Source of the DNA: Rubrobacter tropicus
Lineage (GTDB): Bacteria; Actinomycetota; Rubrobacteria; Rubrobacterales; Rubrobacteraceae
Length of the DNA: 64,000 nucleotides
Assembly (NCBI RefSeq): GCF_011492945.1
Contig: NZ_CP045119.1
Span: forward strand, 992,001-1,056,000
Direction: 5' to 3'
Made by a program: the position numbers and the translations under genes. Under the pieces are notes generated by a model. The model was not told where the DNA came from. It worked only from the letters and a program-made list of their open reading frames with translations, and did not search any database. This document shows, piece by piece, positions 8,179 through 17,661 of this stretch. Each line of letters starts with the position of its first letter. The stretch's first letter is position 1.

Positions 8179-8991
8179 TTATGATTGGTCGATTTTTGCG
8201 AGGACCGGGTAGTGGTCGCTTGGGTAGGGCGGGCGATCTGCTCCGTCGCGCAGGATCTCGTGTGAGAGGACGCGTAGGCGGTGGGTCGGGTCTTTGAGTA
8301 GAACCCAGTCGATCCGGCGCGGGCCGCGCTTCGGGTGCGGGTCCCGGAAACCCGCTCCCTCGAACGCGTGGAAGGTGTTTGCGCCTTCGTCGTCGCTGTT
8401 GCCGGCGGCGAGGTAGGTGTCCACGAAACCCCCGCGGACGAAGTTCTCGTAGGTTGGCGTTCCGGGACGGCAGTTGAAATCGCCCGTGACGATGACCGGG
8501 GTCTCGGGTCCGAACCGCCGCAGCAGCCCGTCCAACTCTCTGACGATCAGGGCGCTTCCCTCCCTGCGGGCCGGGGCGCTCTTGTGGTCGAGGTGGGTGT
8601 TGAGGTGCAGGAGGGGGAGGCCGGTCTCTTCCAGGCCGAAGAGGGTCCAGTTCGCGGAGCGGGTAACCCTCGTCTCCCAGCTCCGGGAGGGTTTTTGCGG
8701 CGTCTCGCTCAACCAGAAGCCGCCCGATTCGACGGGTTCGAGACGATCCGGGTCGAAGAGGACGGCGTTGAAATCGTGGGGCCGAACGTTCCCGTACCTG
8801 GGTCCCTTGAGTTGTTCATAGCGGGGGAGGTTCTCGCGGTAGGCGGCGAGGTTGCCTCGCTGGCATTCCTGGAGGCCGATCAGGTGCGGCGCGTGGCGTT
8901 CTATGGTCGCGACGTTCGACGCGGCCCGGTTGGACCAGGAATGTTCGGTGCCGAGGTCGCGGAACGACCCCCTGACGTTGAAGCTCATCAC
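8179..8991 (-). CDS. Endonuclease/exonuclease/phosphatase family protein
   Basis: 270 residues. Metal-dependent EEP-fold hydrolase: MMSFNVRG at the N-terminus (metal Asn), IGLQECQ (catalytic Glu), the VTGDFNCRPGTP motif (Asp/Asn) and the terminal PSDHYPVLAKI (His base). Family members cut DNA/RNA phosphodiesters, phosphoinositides or sphingomyelin; with no signal peptide this one is presumably cytosolic and its substrate is open. It is divergent from the FAD/Fe-S dehydrogenase, with about 78 bases between the two starts. Confidence 0.85.
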   Translation of the reverse strand: MMSFNVRGSFRDLGTEHSWSNRAASNVATIERHAPHLIGLQECQRGNLAAYRENLPRYEQLKGPRYGNVRPHDFNAVLFDPDRLEPVESGGFWLSETPQKPSRSWETRVTRSANWTLFGLEETGLPLLHLNTHLDHKSAPARREGSALIVRELDGLLRRFGPETPVIVTGDFNCRPGTPTYENFVRGGFVDTYLAAGNSDDEGANTFHAFEGAGFRDPHPKRGPRRIDWVLLKDPTHRLRVLSHEILRDGADRPPYPSDHYPVLAKIDQS

Positions 8992-9024
8992 CTTTAGCGT
9001 CTGCGCGTCCAGCCCGGAACCCCC

Positions 9025-9055
9025 TTCACATCCGCGACGCGGTCTTCCGTACTAT
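9025..9055 (+). promoter_or_regulatory. Possible promoter giving a near-leaderless transcript
   Basis: TTCACA (9025-9030) and TACTAT (9050-9055), spaced 19 bp, stand just before ATG 9070. Transcription would start about five bases before the ATG, and no ribosome site precedes that ATG. Spacing is longer than ideal. Confidence 0.3.
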
Positions 9056-9069
9056 ATATACTGCCTGCC

Positions 9070-11946
9070 ATGATCGGGGAGAGAGACGGGAAGGTCGCGG
9101 AAGGGCTGCACGCCGCCCTCGACGGGGAGCTCGAAGGTTACCTGCGCACAGACGATGCCTCGCGCGCGATGTGGAGCACGGACGCCTCCATCTACCTCCG
9201 CAAACCGGCGGGCGTCGTGGTCGCCCGCTCCGAGAACGACGTGAGACTCGCGCTCGCCGCAGCCCGCGACCTCGGCCTCTCCATCACCCCGCGCGGCACC
9301 GGGACGAGCCTCGCGGGCCAGGCCACGGCCCCCGGCCTGGCCCTGGACGTCTCCGAGATGAACCGTGTGATCGAGGTCGACCTTCAAGGACGGCGCTGCG
9401 TGGTCGAGCCTGGGCTGGTGCAGGGGGAGCTCAACGCCCTCGTGGAGCCGCACGGCCTCGTCTTCGGGGCGGATACCTCTACCTCGGACGTCGCGACATT
9501 AGGCGGGATGGTCGGGAACAACTCCGCCGGGATGCGTTCGCTCGTGTACGGGACGACGGCCGACCAGATCCTCTCTTTACGCTGCGTGCTCGCCGACGGC
9601 GAGGTCGTGGACCTCAGGCCCATGCCGCGACGCGAGGCGCAAGAACGGGCCCGTTCCGAGGGTGCGGAGGGGCGGTTGTTGCGCGGGGCGATGGAGATCG
9701 GGGCGAAGTACGAGGGGGAGATCCGGCGCCGCTTCCCGGACATGATCCGGCGCGTCTCGGGCTACGGCCTGGACGCCCTGGTAGACCCCGATACCCTGGA
9801 CCTGACGGGCCTGGTCTGCGGCTCGGAAGGGACGCTCGCCGTCGTCACGCGCGCCGCGTTCAGGTTGCACCCGCTGCCGGAGGCCCGCGCCCTCGCCTCC
9901 TTCGAGTTCGACACTTTGGCCGCCGCGGCCCGGGCGACCATGAAGTTCCTGGAGATGAACCCTTCAGCGGTCGAACTTCTGGACGACGTCGCCATAGGGC
10001 GCGCCAGGCAGACGCCGGCCTACAGGGACTCGACCCGCTTCTTGCAGGGCGGTCCCGACGCGGAGCCGCCGAAGGCGATCCTGCTCGTCGAGTGGAGCGG
10101 TACGGAAGGGGATCTGGACGAGAGGTTCGCCGGAATAGAGGAAATCGCGGACGAGGTGGGCGCCCGGTCGGTAGCACCCCTGCGCACGAAGGCCGAGATG
10201 GCCCAGACGGTGAAGCTCCGCAAATCAACCCTGCCGCTCCTGCTCGGCACCACGGACGAGGAGAAGCCCGTGGCTTTCGTGGAGGACGCGGCCGTGCCGC
10301 CGCAGCGGCTGGAGGAGTTCGTCAACCGGTTCGAGGAGATCGTCCAGGAGAACGGCACCTGGGCCTGCTTCTACGGCCACGCGAGCGTCGGGTGCCTCCA
10401 CGTCAGGCCAGCCCTCGACACCAGCGACCCCGAGGGTGTGGCCAGGATGCGGCGCATCGGCGAAGAGGTGGCGGATCTCGTCGTCGAGTGCGGCGGGTCC
10501 ATCTCCGGCGAGCACGGCGACGGCCTGAGCCGCTCGGAGTTCCTGGGGAAGATGTACGGGCCTGAGGTCCTGAAAGCCTTCTCGGAGGTGAAGCGGCTCT
10601 TCGACCCGCAAGGCACCCTGAACCCCGGCATCATCGTCGACCCCCCGAAGATGGACGGCCAACTCCGGATAGGGCCGGGCCGCAGGCGGCTCCCGCTCGC
10701 CACGGGCCTCGACTTCTCCGAGCAGGGCGGGTTCGCGAAGGCGGTCGAGCTCTGCAACGGGTCGGGCTTCTGCCGCAAGAAGACCGGCGGCACGATGTGC
10801 CCGTCCTACATGGTCACCCTGGACGAGCAGGACACCACCCGCGCCAGGGCGAATATGCTCAGATCCGTGCTGGAGGGCACGCTTGCGCCCGAGGAGATGA
10901 CCGGGGACAGGATGCGGGAGGTGATGGACCTCTGCGTGGGGTGCAAGGCGTGCAAGACGGAGTGCCCATCCCAGGTCGACGTGGCCAGCATGAAGACGGA
11001 GGTCCTCTACCAGTCGGGCAAGAAGCACGGCTTCTCCATCCGTCAGAAGGCGGCGGGACACATCCGGACCCAGCTCGCCCTCGCTTCCCGCGCGCCCGCG
11101 CTCTTCAACTTCGTGGGCAGGAGCGGCCTGGCGCGGCGCTTCGCCGCCCTCGCCGGCATAGACCCGCGCCGTTCCCTTCCAGGCGTGGCGTCGGAGACTT
11201 TCTCGAAACGGTTCCCTGGGTTGCCGCAAGGCGAAGGCCCGGTGGAGGTCGCGCTCTTCAACGATACGTGGAACGAGTTCCAGCGGCCCGGGATCGGGGA
11301 GGGCATGGTGCGCCTCTTCGCCGCCGCCGGCGTGAAAGTTTTGCTCCCCGAGGTCGTCTGCTGCGGCCGTCCGATGCTCTCGGAGGGGCTGATCGAACCC
11401 GCCCGAAAGAACGCCAAACGCAACCTCGACCTCCTGACGCCCCTGATCGAGCGCGGCGTCCCGCTCGTCGGCCTCGAACCCAGCTGCATCCTGACGATGC
11501 GCGACGACTACAAGAAGCTCCTGCCCGACGACCCGCGCGTCGAGGGCCTGGCGGAGGCCACGCGCCTCTTCGAGGAGGCGGTGCTGGATCTGGAGGTCGA
11601 GTTACCGCTGCAGGACGGCTCCCCCGTGCTCCTGCACGGCCACTGCCACCAGAAGGCGCTCGTCGGGACGGGGCCGACGGAGAGGGCGCTCGCGCTCGCA
11701 CCGGGTACCGAGGTCGAGGTCGTCGACTCCGGGTGCTGCGGGATGGCGGGGCTCTTCGGCTACGAGAAGGGCCACTACGAGGTCTCGATGAAGATGGGGG
11801 ACAGGAGGCTCTTTCCCGCGGTGCGCGAGGCCGAGGGTAAGGTCGTCGTGGCGCCCGGGACGAGTTGCCGCGAGCAGATCCGGGACGGCACGGGCCGCCA
11901 AGCCATGCATCCGGCCGAGTACCTGGCGGGCCTGCTTCCCGCCTGA
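9070..11946 (+). CDS. FAD-binding and Fe-S-binding D-2-hydroxyacid dehydrogenase (YdiJ-type)
   Basis: 958 residues, one chain. An N-terminal PCMH-type FAD domain (about 40-220) includes PRGTGTSLAGQA and GNNSAGMRSLVYG; the FAD-oxidase C-terminal domain (about 260-510) holds YGHASVGCLHVRP and SGEHGDGLSRSEF. Then comes a ferredoxin-like domain with CNGSGFC (562-568) and CVGCKACKTECP (622-633) cysteines. Two CCG modules end the protein (VCCGRP at 764, GCCGM at 889). This order matches the fused GlcD-GlcF/YdiJ family, which oxidises D-lactate, glycolate or D-2-hydroxyglutarate at the membrane and passes electrons through the clusters. The exact substrate is not readable. Confidence 0.88.
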   Translation: MIGERDGKVAEGLHAALDGELEGYLRTDDASRAMWSTDASIYLRKPAGVVVARSENDVRLALAAARDLGLSITPRGTGTSLAGQATAPGLALDVSEMNRVIEVDLQGRRCVVEPGLVQGELNALVEPHGLVFGADTSTSDVATLGGMVGNNSAGMRSLVYGTTADQILSLRCVLADGEVVDLRPMPRREAQERARSEGAEGRLLRGAMEIGAKYEGEIRRRFPDMIRRVSGYGLDALVDPDTLDLTGLVCGSEGTLAVVTRAAFRLHPLPEARALASFEFDTLAAAARATMKFLEMNPSAVELLDDVAIGRARQTPAYRDSTRFLQGGPDAEPPKAILLVEWSGTEGDLDERFAGIEEIADEVGARSVAPLRTKAEMAQTVKLRKSTLPLLLGTTDEEKPVAFVEDAAVPPQRLEEFVNRFEEIVQENGTWACFYGHASVGCLHVRPALDTSDPEGVARMRRIGEEVADLVVECGGSISGEHGDGLSRSEFLGKMYGPEVLKAFSEVKRLFDPQGTLNPGIIVDPPKMDGQLRIGPGRRRLPLATGLDFSEQGGFAKAVELCNGSGFCRKKTGGTMCPSYMVTLDEQDTTRARANMLRSVLEGTLAPEEMTGDRMREVMDLCVGCKACKTECPSQVDVASMKTEVLYQSGKKHGFSIRQKAAGHIRTQLALASRAPALFNFVGRSGLARRFAALAGIDPRRSLPGVASETFSKRFPGLPQGEGPVEVALFNDTWNEFQRPGIGEGMVRLFAAAGVKVLLPEVVCCGRPMLSEGLIEPARKNAKRNLDLLTPLIERGVPLVGLEPSCILTMRDDYKKLLPDDPRVEGLAEATRLFEEAVLDLEVELPLQDGSPVLLHGHCHQKALVGTGPTERALALAPGTEVEVVDSGCCGMAGLFGYEKGHYEVSMKMGDRRLFPAVREAEGKVVVAPGTSCREQIRDGTGRQAMHPAEYLAGLLPA

Positions 11947-12005
11947 GACGATCCGGTAGGGACGGGGCTCCACGGTCTCCGTCGCCGGGCGGGAGAGGTC
12001 TTGAG

Positions 12006-14285
12006 GTGTTCGCGATTTGGGATACTTTTCCAGGGTCGGGGGCCGTATCCCGGCTGGCCGCGGTGTTCGTATTCGCGACCATCGTCGCCCTGGCCGCTTT
12101 TCTCGGCCTCATTCGGGACCCCCGATCCGCTTCGGGGAACCTGGCGGGCGTGTCGCGGGAGGTCGTACCCGGAGAGCGCCGGGTGGGCAACTTTATAGTC
12201 GACCTGGAGGATGGGCGCGACGGCGCCGTCGTCAGCGTCGCCCACGCCTCCGAGCCCGGGCGTGATCTCTGGAGCAGCGTTCCGGGGGAGAGCTTCGTCT
12301 CGGCGGCCAGGGGTGAGGAGACTGTCGAGGAACGGAACGGACACTTCTCCGTCGAGGACGAGGTCGAGGGTTTGCTTCCGGATCAGACGATAGACGCCCT
12401 CCGAAGGAGAGACGGAAACCTCGTCCTCTCCGGCAGGCTGGTGGGAGGTTCGGGAAGCGTGGCCTACACGGTGGCGTTCTCGGCTGTTGACGGGAACAGG
12501 CTCCGGTTCGAGGTCGAGGTGGACGACCCCTCTTACGACCGGGTCTACCTGACCTACGCGACGCGGCCGGAAGAGCGTTTCTTCGGCTTCGGAGCCCAGT
12601 ACACCTACTCCGACCTCAAGGGACACGAGGTGCCGGTCTTCATCCAGGAACAGGGGATAGGGCGGGGCCTGCAGCCGTTGACGTGGGGGGCAGACTGGCA
12701 GGCCGGCGCCGGCGGCGACCCGTACACGAGCTACGCCAGCGTGCCGCACTATCTCACGAGCGAGATGCGCTCCCTCTTTCTGGAGAACTACGAGTACTCC
12801 TCGTTCGACCTGCGCGACGAGGAGAGGGTCAGGGTCGAGGTCTTCTCCCCGCGGATGAAGGGGCAGATCCTAAGCGGCGACACGCCGGCGGAGCTGATCG
12901 GGGAGTACACGGAGTACGCAGGCAGGATGCGGCCCCTGCCTGACTGGATCCTCTCCGGCGCCGTCGTCGGTATGCAGGGCGGTTCGCGGAGGGTGCGCGA
13001 GGTCCGAGATAGGCTCGAAGCCCTCGACACGCCCGTAGCCGCCTTCTGGCTGCAGGATTGGGTTGGGCAGAGACGGACCAGCTTCGGGACGCAGCTCTGG
13101 TGGAACTGGGAACTGGACGATAAACGGTATCCGGGCTGGGACCGGCTCGTCGCAGACCTGCGGCGGGACGACGTGAGGGTGATGACGTACGTGAACCCCT
13201 TCCTCGCCGATCCTTCCCGAAAATCGAATCTCCGGCGCGACCTGTTCGCGGAGGCCAGGGCCCAGGGTTACCTGGTCGAAGATCGGGACGGCGGGCCTTA
13301 CATGATCGAGGCCGGCGACTTCTCGGCCGCGATGGTGGACCTGACCAACCCCGAAGCGCGGGATTGGATCAAGGGGGTCATCAAGGAGAACCTCTTGCGG
13401 GAGGGGGCCTCCGGATGGATGGCGGACTTCGGGGAGGGGCTCCCCTACGACGCGGTGCTGCACTCGGGGGAGAGCGCGGCGGCCTACCACAACCGCTACG
13501 CCGAGGAGTGGGCCGAGGTGAACCGTGAGGCCATCCGGGAGGCGGGGCGCGAAGACGAGATCGTCTTCTTCAACCGTTCCGGTTTCACCAGGAGCCCCGG
13601 CGAGAGCACCCTGTTCTGGCTCGGGGACCAGCTCGTCAGTTGGGACGAACACGACGGTATAAAGAGCGCCGTTACCGGGATGCTCTCGAGCGGGTTCTCC
13701 GGCTTCAGCCTGCAACACTCGGACATCGGGGGTTACACCGCCATAGACAACCCCGTCCTGAGATACCACCGCTCGGGGGAGCTGCTGAAGCGCTGGACGG
13801 AGCTCGCCGCTTTCACCACGGTCTTCCGCACCCACGAGGGCAATCGTCCGGGGATGAACCACCAGTTCTATTCGAACGGCGAGAGCCTGGAGCACTTCTC
13901 GCGCTTCGCGAACGTGCACGCCGCATGGGAACCCTACCGGAAGGATTTGGTGCGAGAGGCCGCCGAGACCGGGCTACCCGTCGTCCGGCATCCCTTCATC
14001 AATTACCCGCGGGATGCGGAGGTCCTGGATCCGGAGCATCAGTTCATGGTCGGGCGGGAGTTCATGGTGGCGCCGGTCCTGGATCCCGGCGAAGAGACCG
14101 CCGAGCTTTATCTGCCCGCGGGGCGCTGGGTTCACCTCTGGTCCGGACGGGAATACGGTTCCCGCGAAAGAGGCGAACGCCTGACGGTCGAAGCCCCCAT
14201 CGGAGAGCCGGCGGTTTTTTTCAGGAAAGGTTCCCGGGCGGGGGAGGCGTTCCGCCGGGAGCTGGGCGAACGGGGACTGCTCTGA
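12006..14285 (+). CDS. Membrane-anchored GH31 alpha-glycosidase, YihQ-like
   Basis: 759 residues from GTG 12006, seven bases after GGGAGAGG. An uncleaved hydrophobic helix (about 16-38) anchors it outside the membrane. A GH31 N-terminal beta-sandwich is followed by the barrel: nucleophile Asp474 in WMADFGEGLP and acid/base Asp541 in WLGDQLVSWDEHDG; QHSDIGGYT and RTHEGNRPG complete the YihQ-type signature. In E. coli sulfoquinovosidase the sulfonate is held by Gln288, Arg301 and Trp304. Here the matching residues are Gln350, Gln363 and Trp366, so the arginine is lost and an ordinary alpha-glucoside is the more likely substrate. No sulfoquinovose genes are nearby. Confidence 0.85.
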   Translation: MFAIWDTFPGSGAVSRLAAVFVFATIVALAAFLGLIRDPRSASGNLAGVSREVVPGERRVGNFIVDLEDGRDGAVVSVAHASEPGRDLWSSVPGESFVSAARGEETVEERNGHFSVEDEVEGLLPDQTIDALRRRDGNLVLSGRLVGGSGSVAYTVAFSAVDGNRLRFEVEVDDPSYDRVYLTYATRPEERFFGFGAQYTYSDLKGHEVPVFIQEQGIGRGLQPLTWGADWQAGAGGDPYTSYASVPHYLTSEMRSLFLENYEYSSFDLRDEERVRVEVFSPRMKGQILSGDTPAELIGEYTEYAGRMRPLPDWILSGAVVGMQGGSRRVREVRDRLEALDTPVAAFWLQDWVGQRRTSFGTQLWWNWELDDKRYPGWDRLVADLRRDDVRVMTYVNPFLADPSRKSNLRRDLFAEARAQGYLVEDRDGGPYMIEAGDFSAAMVDLTNPEARDWIKGVIKENLLREGASGWMADFGEGLPYDAVLHSGESAAAYHNRYAEEWAEVNREAIREAGREDEIVFFNRSGFTRSPGESTLFWLGDQLVSWDEHDGIKSAVTGMLSSGFSGFSLQHSDIGGYTAIDNPVLRYHRSGELLKRWTELAAFTTVFRTHEGNRPGMNHQFYSNGESLEHFSRFANVHAAWEPYRKDLVREAAETGLPVVRHPFINYPRDAEVLDPEHQFMVGREFMVAPVLDPGEETAELYLPAGRWVHLWSGREYGSRERGERLTVEAPIGEPAVFFRKGSRAGEAFRRELGERGLL

Positions 14286-14349
14286 CGCGGTTATACTCGA
14301 ACCGAGACCCTGTTTACAGGACGGCGCGATACGAACCGGAGGGGGGAAG

Positions 14350-15135
14350 ATGCTGGCGATGGACCCGATGTGGTTCGCGTTCCGCGGAGATCGGCTGCTC
14401 GTGCTCGAAGGAGACGCGCCGCTCGTACCCAGGGCATCCACCCTCGAAGAATTCGGGATTGAGGCCTCCTACCGCCAGCCTCTGGGTTCCCTGAACGGAA
14501 GCCCGTGCTGGGCCGTGGAGGTGCCGGAAAGCCTAGACGCGCCGGACGGGATGACGTTCCGGGATCTGCGTGAGATCTTCGCCGCGGTGGACGAGGAGTT
14601 CTTCGCGGTCGCGGGGCGGGCCAAGCAGATCGTGGGCTGGCACGCGACGCACCGCTTCTGCGGCCGGTGCGGGGGAGAGACGGAGATCGCCTCCGGCGAG
14701 CTGGCGATGCGTTGTGCGCGGTGCGGGATGATGCACTATCCGAGGGTCAGCCCGGCCGTGATCGTTCGCGTCCGGCGCGGGGATGAGATCCTGCTCGCGC
14801 GCTCCCCCGGCTTCCCGAAGGGTATGCGCAGCGTGCTCGCCGGCTTCGTGGAGCCCGGAGAGTCGATAGAAGAGACGATCCATCGCGAGGTGCGCGAGGA
14901 GGTCGGCCTTGAGGTCGAGAACCTGCGGTACTTCGGAAGCCAACCGTGGCCCTTCCCCAACTCGCTCATGATCGGCTTCACGGCTGATTACGCGGGCGGC
15001 GAACTGACGCCCGAGCCGGGCGAGATCGAGGCCGCCGACTGGTACCGCGCCGGCGACCTACCCCAACTGCCCCCGAAGGTCAGCATCGCCAGGCGCATGA
15101 TCGACGACTTCGTCGCCCGGAGCGGCGGCTCCTAA
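14350..15135 (+). CDS. nudC: NAD(H) pyrophosphatase / NAD-cap hydrolase NudC
   Basis: 261 residues from ATG 14350 after GGAGGGGGG. Order: NudC N-terminal domain, a four-cysteine zinc ribbon (FCGRCGGE and CARCGMM, about residues 102-125), then the Nudix domain with the box GFVEPGES...REVREEVG and, after it, the SQPWPFPNS motif diagnostic of the NADH-specific subfamily. It cleaves NAD(H) to NMN(H) and AMP and removes NAD caps from RNA 5' ends in the cytosol. The gene follows the GH31 gene by 64 bases; a TATACT hexamer at 14292-14297 could be a separate -10, but no -35 fits. Confidence 0.93.
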   Translation: MLAMDPMWFAFRGDRLLVLEGDAPLVPRASTLEEFGIEASYRQPLGSLNGSPCWAVEVPESLDAPDGMTFRDLREIFAAVDEEFFAVAGRAKQIVGWHATHRFCGRCGGETEIASGELAMRCARCGMMHYPRVSPAVIVRVRRGDEILLARSPGFPKGMRSVLAGFVEPGESIEETIHREVREEVGLEVENLRYFGSQPWPFPNSLMIGFTADYAGGELTPEPGEIEAADWYRAGDLPQLPPKVSIARRMIDDFVARSGGS

Positions 15136-15173
15136 AGGGGCGTCCGCTGGTGGGATGGAGTAAATTGGACTTC

Positions 15174-15572
15174 ATGGATCCCAGGTACAACATCTCCAGC
15201 GGGACGGAGTGGGAGCGGGTCGTCGGGTATTCGAGAGCCGTGCGACGGGGCCCCTTCGTCTACGTCTCCGGGACCACTGCCACCGACGGCAGCGGCGGCT
15301 TCGTCGGCGTGGGGGACGTCAGGGCGCAGACGGTGCAGGCCCTGAGCAACATAAAGGTCGCGCTGGAGGCGGCGGGCGCCGAGCTCTCGGACGTGGTGCG
15401 GACCAGGATCTTCGTAGTAAACATCGAAGACTGGGAGGTCGTCGGCAGGGCCCACGGCGAGTTCTTCGGGTTCATACGGCCGGCGACCAGCATGGTAGAA
15501 GTCCGGCGCCTGATAGCGCCCGAGATCCTGGTCGAGATAGAAGCCGACGCCCTGGTAGCTGTCAGCCCTTAG
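15174..15572 (+). CDS. RidA/YjgF-family protein
   Basis: 132 residues. ATG 15174 is chosen because the family usually begins at the [16 protein letters not shown] segment. TTG 15165, four bases after GGATGGAG, is a serious alternative. The pattern [26 protein letters not shown] and the late RPATSMVEV (catalytic Arg) and EIEADA follow the trimeric RidA fold, which deaminates reactive enamines/imines such as 2-aminoacrylate. The subfamily is the one with SG.PWE-type starts, often of unknown substrate. Its last codons and TAG stop (VAVSP end) lie in the heptad repeat. Confidence 0.82.
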   Translation: MDPRYNISSGTEWERVVGYSRAVRRGPFVYVSGTTATDGSGGFVGVGDVRAQTVQALSNIKVALEAAGAELSDVVRTRIFVVNIEDWEVVGRAHGEFFGFIRPATSMVEVRRLIAPEILVEIEADALVAVSP

Positions 15573-15748
15573 CTTTCAGCTTTCGGGTTGGTGGCCGAGC
15601 CCATGGCTTGATGTGTACTGAAATCCCCAAGACGTTCCGAAACGACGGCTCTCGGACCGGTAAAGGCTATCGGGAAGATGCCTACCTCTCGCTGCGGACC
15701 CCGAGCCTCGTCAGACCGGAAATAGCTGACGGCTGAGAGCTGATAGCT
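15557..15748. repeat. Heptad repeat, inverted halves around a 140-bp core
   Basis: Left half AGCTGTCAGCCCTTAGCTTTCAGC (15557-15580, first 20 bases AGCTGTCAGCCCTTAGCTTT); right half at 15721-15748 has GCTGACG, GCTGAGA and GCTGATA units. The intervening 140 bases have no credible gene. The right half ends two bases before the stop of the convergent FUSC gene. The arrangement resembles a small non-coding element with inverted ends. Confidence 0.7.
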
Positions 15749-15750
15749 CT

Positions 15751-16857
15751 CTACCCTATCTCCGAGGCGCGGCCTGCTGCGTCTTCGAGGGCTTCCAGGG
15801 CCGAGGCCTGGTCCATACCCGTGCTGCGGAGGAGGTCCACGGCGGCGGAGCGGACCTGGCCCACGAGGACGCTGATGGCGAGCTCGTGCCGGTCTTCGAG
15901 GACCTCGGTCGCCCGGCGGGCCGCGTCGAGCGCGTGGCGGCGGGCATCGCCAGGACCGCCCGGTTCGTCCAGAAACGTGTTCAGGGCCTTGACCGACCGG
16001 GAGAGGTCGAGGACGGCCTCCGGCAACTTGTCCGGGATGTCGTCCCCGCGCCTGGTGGCGTTTGCCGCGCCGCGGGCGAGGACGCGGGTGTTTATGACGG
16101 CAAGCTCTATGCGGGAGCCCGCGCTCGCGTAGAACTCCAGGTGGCGCAGCGACCGGCGGCGGGTGGGGGAGAGCCTGGCCGTCTCGTGGCCGGCCTCGAG
16201 CGCCTCGTTGAGGTTCCTTACCCGATCGTCCATCTCGCGGGCGCGCAGGAGGGTCTTCTGGCCGCGGGCGGGATCTCCGCTCTTCAGGACCGCCGCTATC
16301 TCGACCAGCAGCGCGGAGAGCTCGTCGAAGACCGGGGCGGCTGCCCGCTCGACCAGGCGCTCCGGGTTGACGGGGAAGAGGTAGCTCACCAGCAGGGCGA
16401 CGGCGCCGCCGACCAGGGCGTCCAGGAAACGATCCGGTGAGAAGACGGCGTCGGGGGGTTGCAGCACGACCACCAGGATCGCCGAGACGGCAGCCTGGTT
16501 TACCAGGACCGTACCCCTGCCGAAAAAGATCGCCGCCGCCATCGCAAGGGGGACGACCACCGCGATCTGCAGCGTCCCCGTCCCGATGACGAGCACGATC
16601 AAATCCGCCACCATGAGCCCCACCGCGACCCCGAACACGAGCTCGACGGCCCGCCGGGGCCTGCTGCCGAGCGTGATGCCGAGGCAGATCACGGCCGCTA
16701 TGGGCGCGAAGAAGGGCCTCTCGTGCCCGAGCACTACCTGCGCCAGAAAGAACGCCAGGCTGGCCGCCGCAGCCGACTGCGCGACCGCCCAGACGTTTAC
16801 CCTCAGCCGCGTAACGCCGTCGCCGAAACCAGCCCTGATCTTCGTGAGCAAACCCAC
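15751..16857 (-). CDS. FUSC/aromatic acid exporter family membrane protein
   Basis: 368 residues. Six or so transmembrane segments occupy residues about 20-165 (SLAFFLAQVVLG, APIAAVICLGITLGS, IAVVVPLAMAAAIFFG, SAILVVVLQPPD, ALVGGAVALLVSYLFPVNP), followed by a long helical cytoplasmic part. The PxxAxIxLxxTxG...R segment and the hydrophobic half-channel are typical of the FUSC/ArAE family that exports aromatic carboxylates or fusaric acid. Only one half-unit is present, so it probably works as an oligomer. Substrate unknown. Confidence 0.78.
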   Translation of the reverse strand: MGLLTKIRAGFGDGVTRLRVNVWAVAQSAAAASLAFFLAQVVLGHERPFFAPIAAVICLGITLGSRPRRAVELVFGVAVGLMVADLIVLVIGTGTLQIAVVVPLAMAAAIFFGRGTVLVNQAAVSAILVVVLQPPDAVFSPDRFLDALVGGAVALLVSYLFPVNPERLVERAAAPVFDELSALLVEIAAVLKSGDPARGQKTLLRAREMDDRVRNLNEALEAGHETARLSPTRRRSLRHLEFYASAGSRIELAVINTRVLARGAANATRRGDDIPDKLPEAVLDLSRSVKALNTFLDEPGGPGDARRHALDAARRATEVLEDRHELAISVLVGQVRSAAVDLLRSTGMDQASALEALEDAAGRASEIG

Positions 16858-17004
16858 CCCTTCCGCGGGCTTTTCCGCCCCGCAGGACCATGTTACTCCT
16901 CAGCCGAACCCAGGTACACGGGACCGTACTGCGTCGGCGAGAGATACCCTGGTCGTTTACCCAACCCGGAGCGTCAGACCGGGACACCCCTCACTGACCA
17001 GAGC

Positions 17005-17640
17005 TCACGACACGAACTCAGACTGGATGGCATCGAAGGTACGGAGCCAGACCTCGGCCGGCTGGCCGCCTGAGACGGCGTAGCGGCCCTCTACGACGTA
17101 GAAGGGGACGCCGGTGATGCCGAGCCGCGCCGCGGTCTGCTGGCTCTCCCACACGCCCTCGATACCGACACCCCCGGAGAGAAAAGCTCCGACCTCCCCG
17201 GGGTCGAGCCCGGTTTCGACGGCCATCGCCGCCAGGTCTTCGGCGTCGTTGAGGTCGCGGCCTCCGGCGAAGTAGCCGCGGAAGAGGGCGTCGGCCATCT
17301 CCCACTCCTTGCCGCGGTCTGCGGCGTAGAGGATGAGGCGGTGCGCGTCCACGGTGTTCGGGGCGCTGGCGACGCGGTCGAAGTCGAAGCGGGCGCCGTC
17401 GGGTTCTCCGGCCGCCGACACGTGGGAGAAGGCCCGCTTCATGTTCTCCTCGCCCCCGAACTTGCCCACCGCGAACTCGCGCCACGGCAGCCCGTTTTCG
17501 GGCATCTCGGGCCTCAACTGGAACGGCCGCCAGCGCCTCTCCACGTCGAGATCCGGGCGTTGGCGCAGCGCTTTTTCGAGCCTTTTCTCCCCGACGTAGC
17601 ACCACGGGCAGACCACGTCGGCGTAGACGTCTATCTTCAT
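17005..17640 (-). CDS. frnE: DsbA-family dithiol oxidoreductase, FrnE-like
   Basis: 211 residues. A thioredoxin-fold start (MKIDVYADVVCPWCYVGEKR) carries the CPWC active site at residues 11-14; a helical insertion follows, and the cis-Pro loop TGVPFYVV is near residue 175. This is the cytosolic FrnE/polyketide isomerase-like branch of DsbA, which in Deinococcus acts as a disulfide isomerase in oxidative stress. It is downstream of the quinone oxidoreductase-like gene on the same strand, with a gap of 21 bases, suggesting a shared redox operon. Confidence 0.85.
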   Translation of the reverse strand: MKIDVYADVVCPWCYVGEKRLEKALRQRPDLDVERRWRPFQLRPEMPENGLPWREFAVGKFGGEENMKRAFSHVSAAGEPDGARFDFDRVASAPNTVDAHRLILYAADRGKEWEMADALFRGYFAGGRDLNDAEDLAAMAVETGLDPGEVGAFLSGGVGIEGVWESQQTAARLGITGVPFYVVEGRYAVSGGQPAEVWLRTFDAIQSEFVS

Positions 17641-17661
17641 TCGCTCTCCTCTATTGCGACC

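Noticed and set aside
12006-14285. Calling the GH31 enzyme a sulfoquinovosidase.
   Set aside because: The sulfonate-binding arginine position is Gln363 and no sulfoquinovose pathway genes are nearby.
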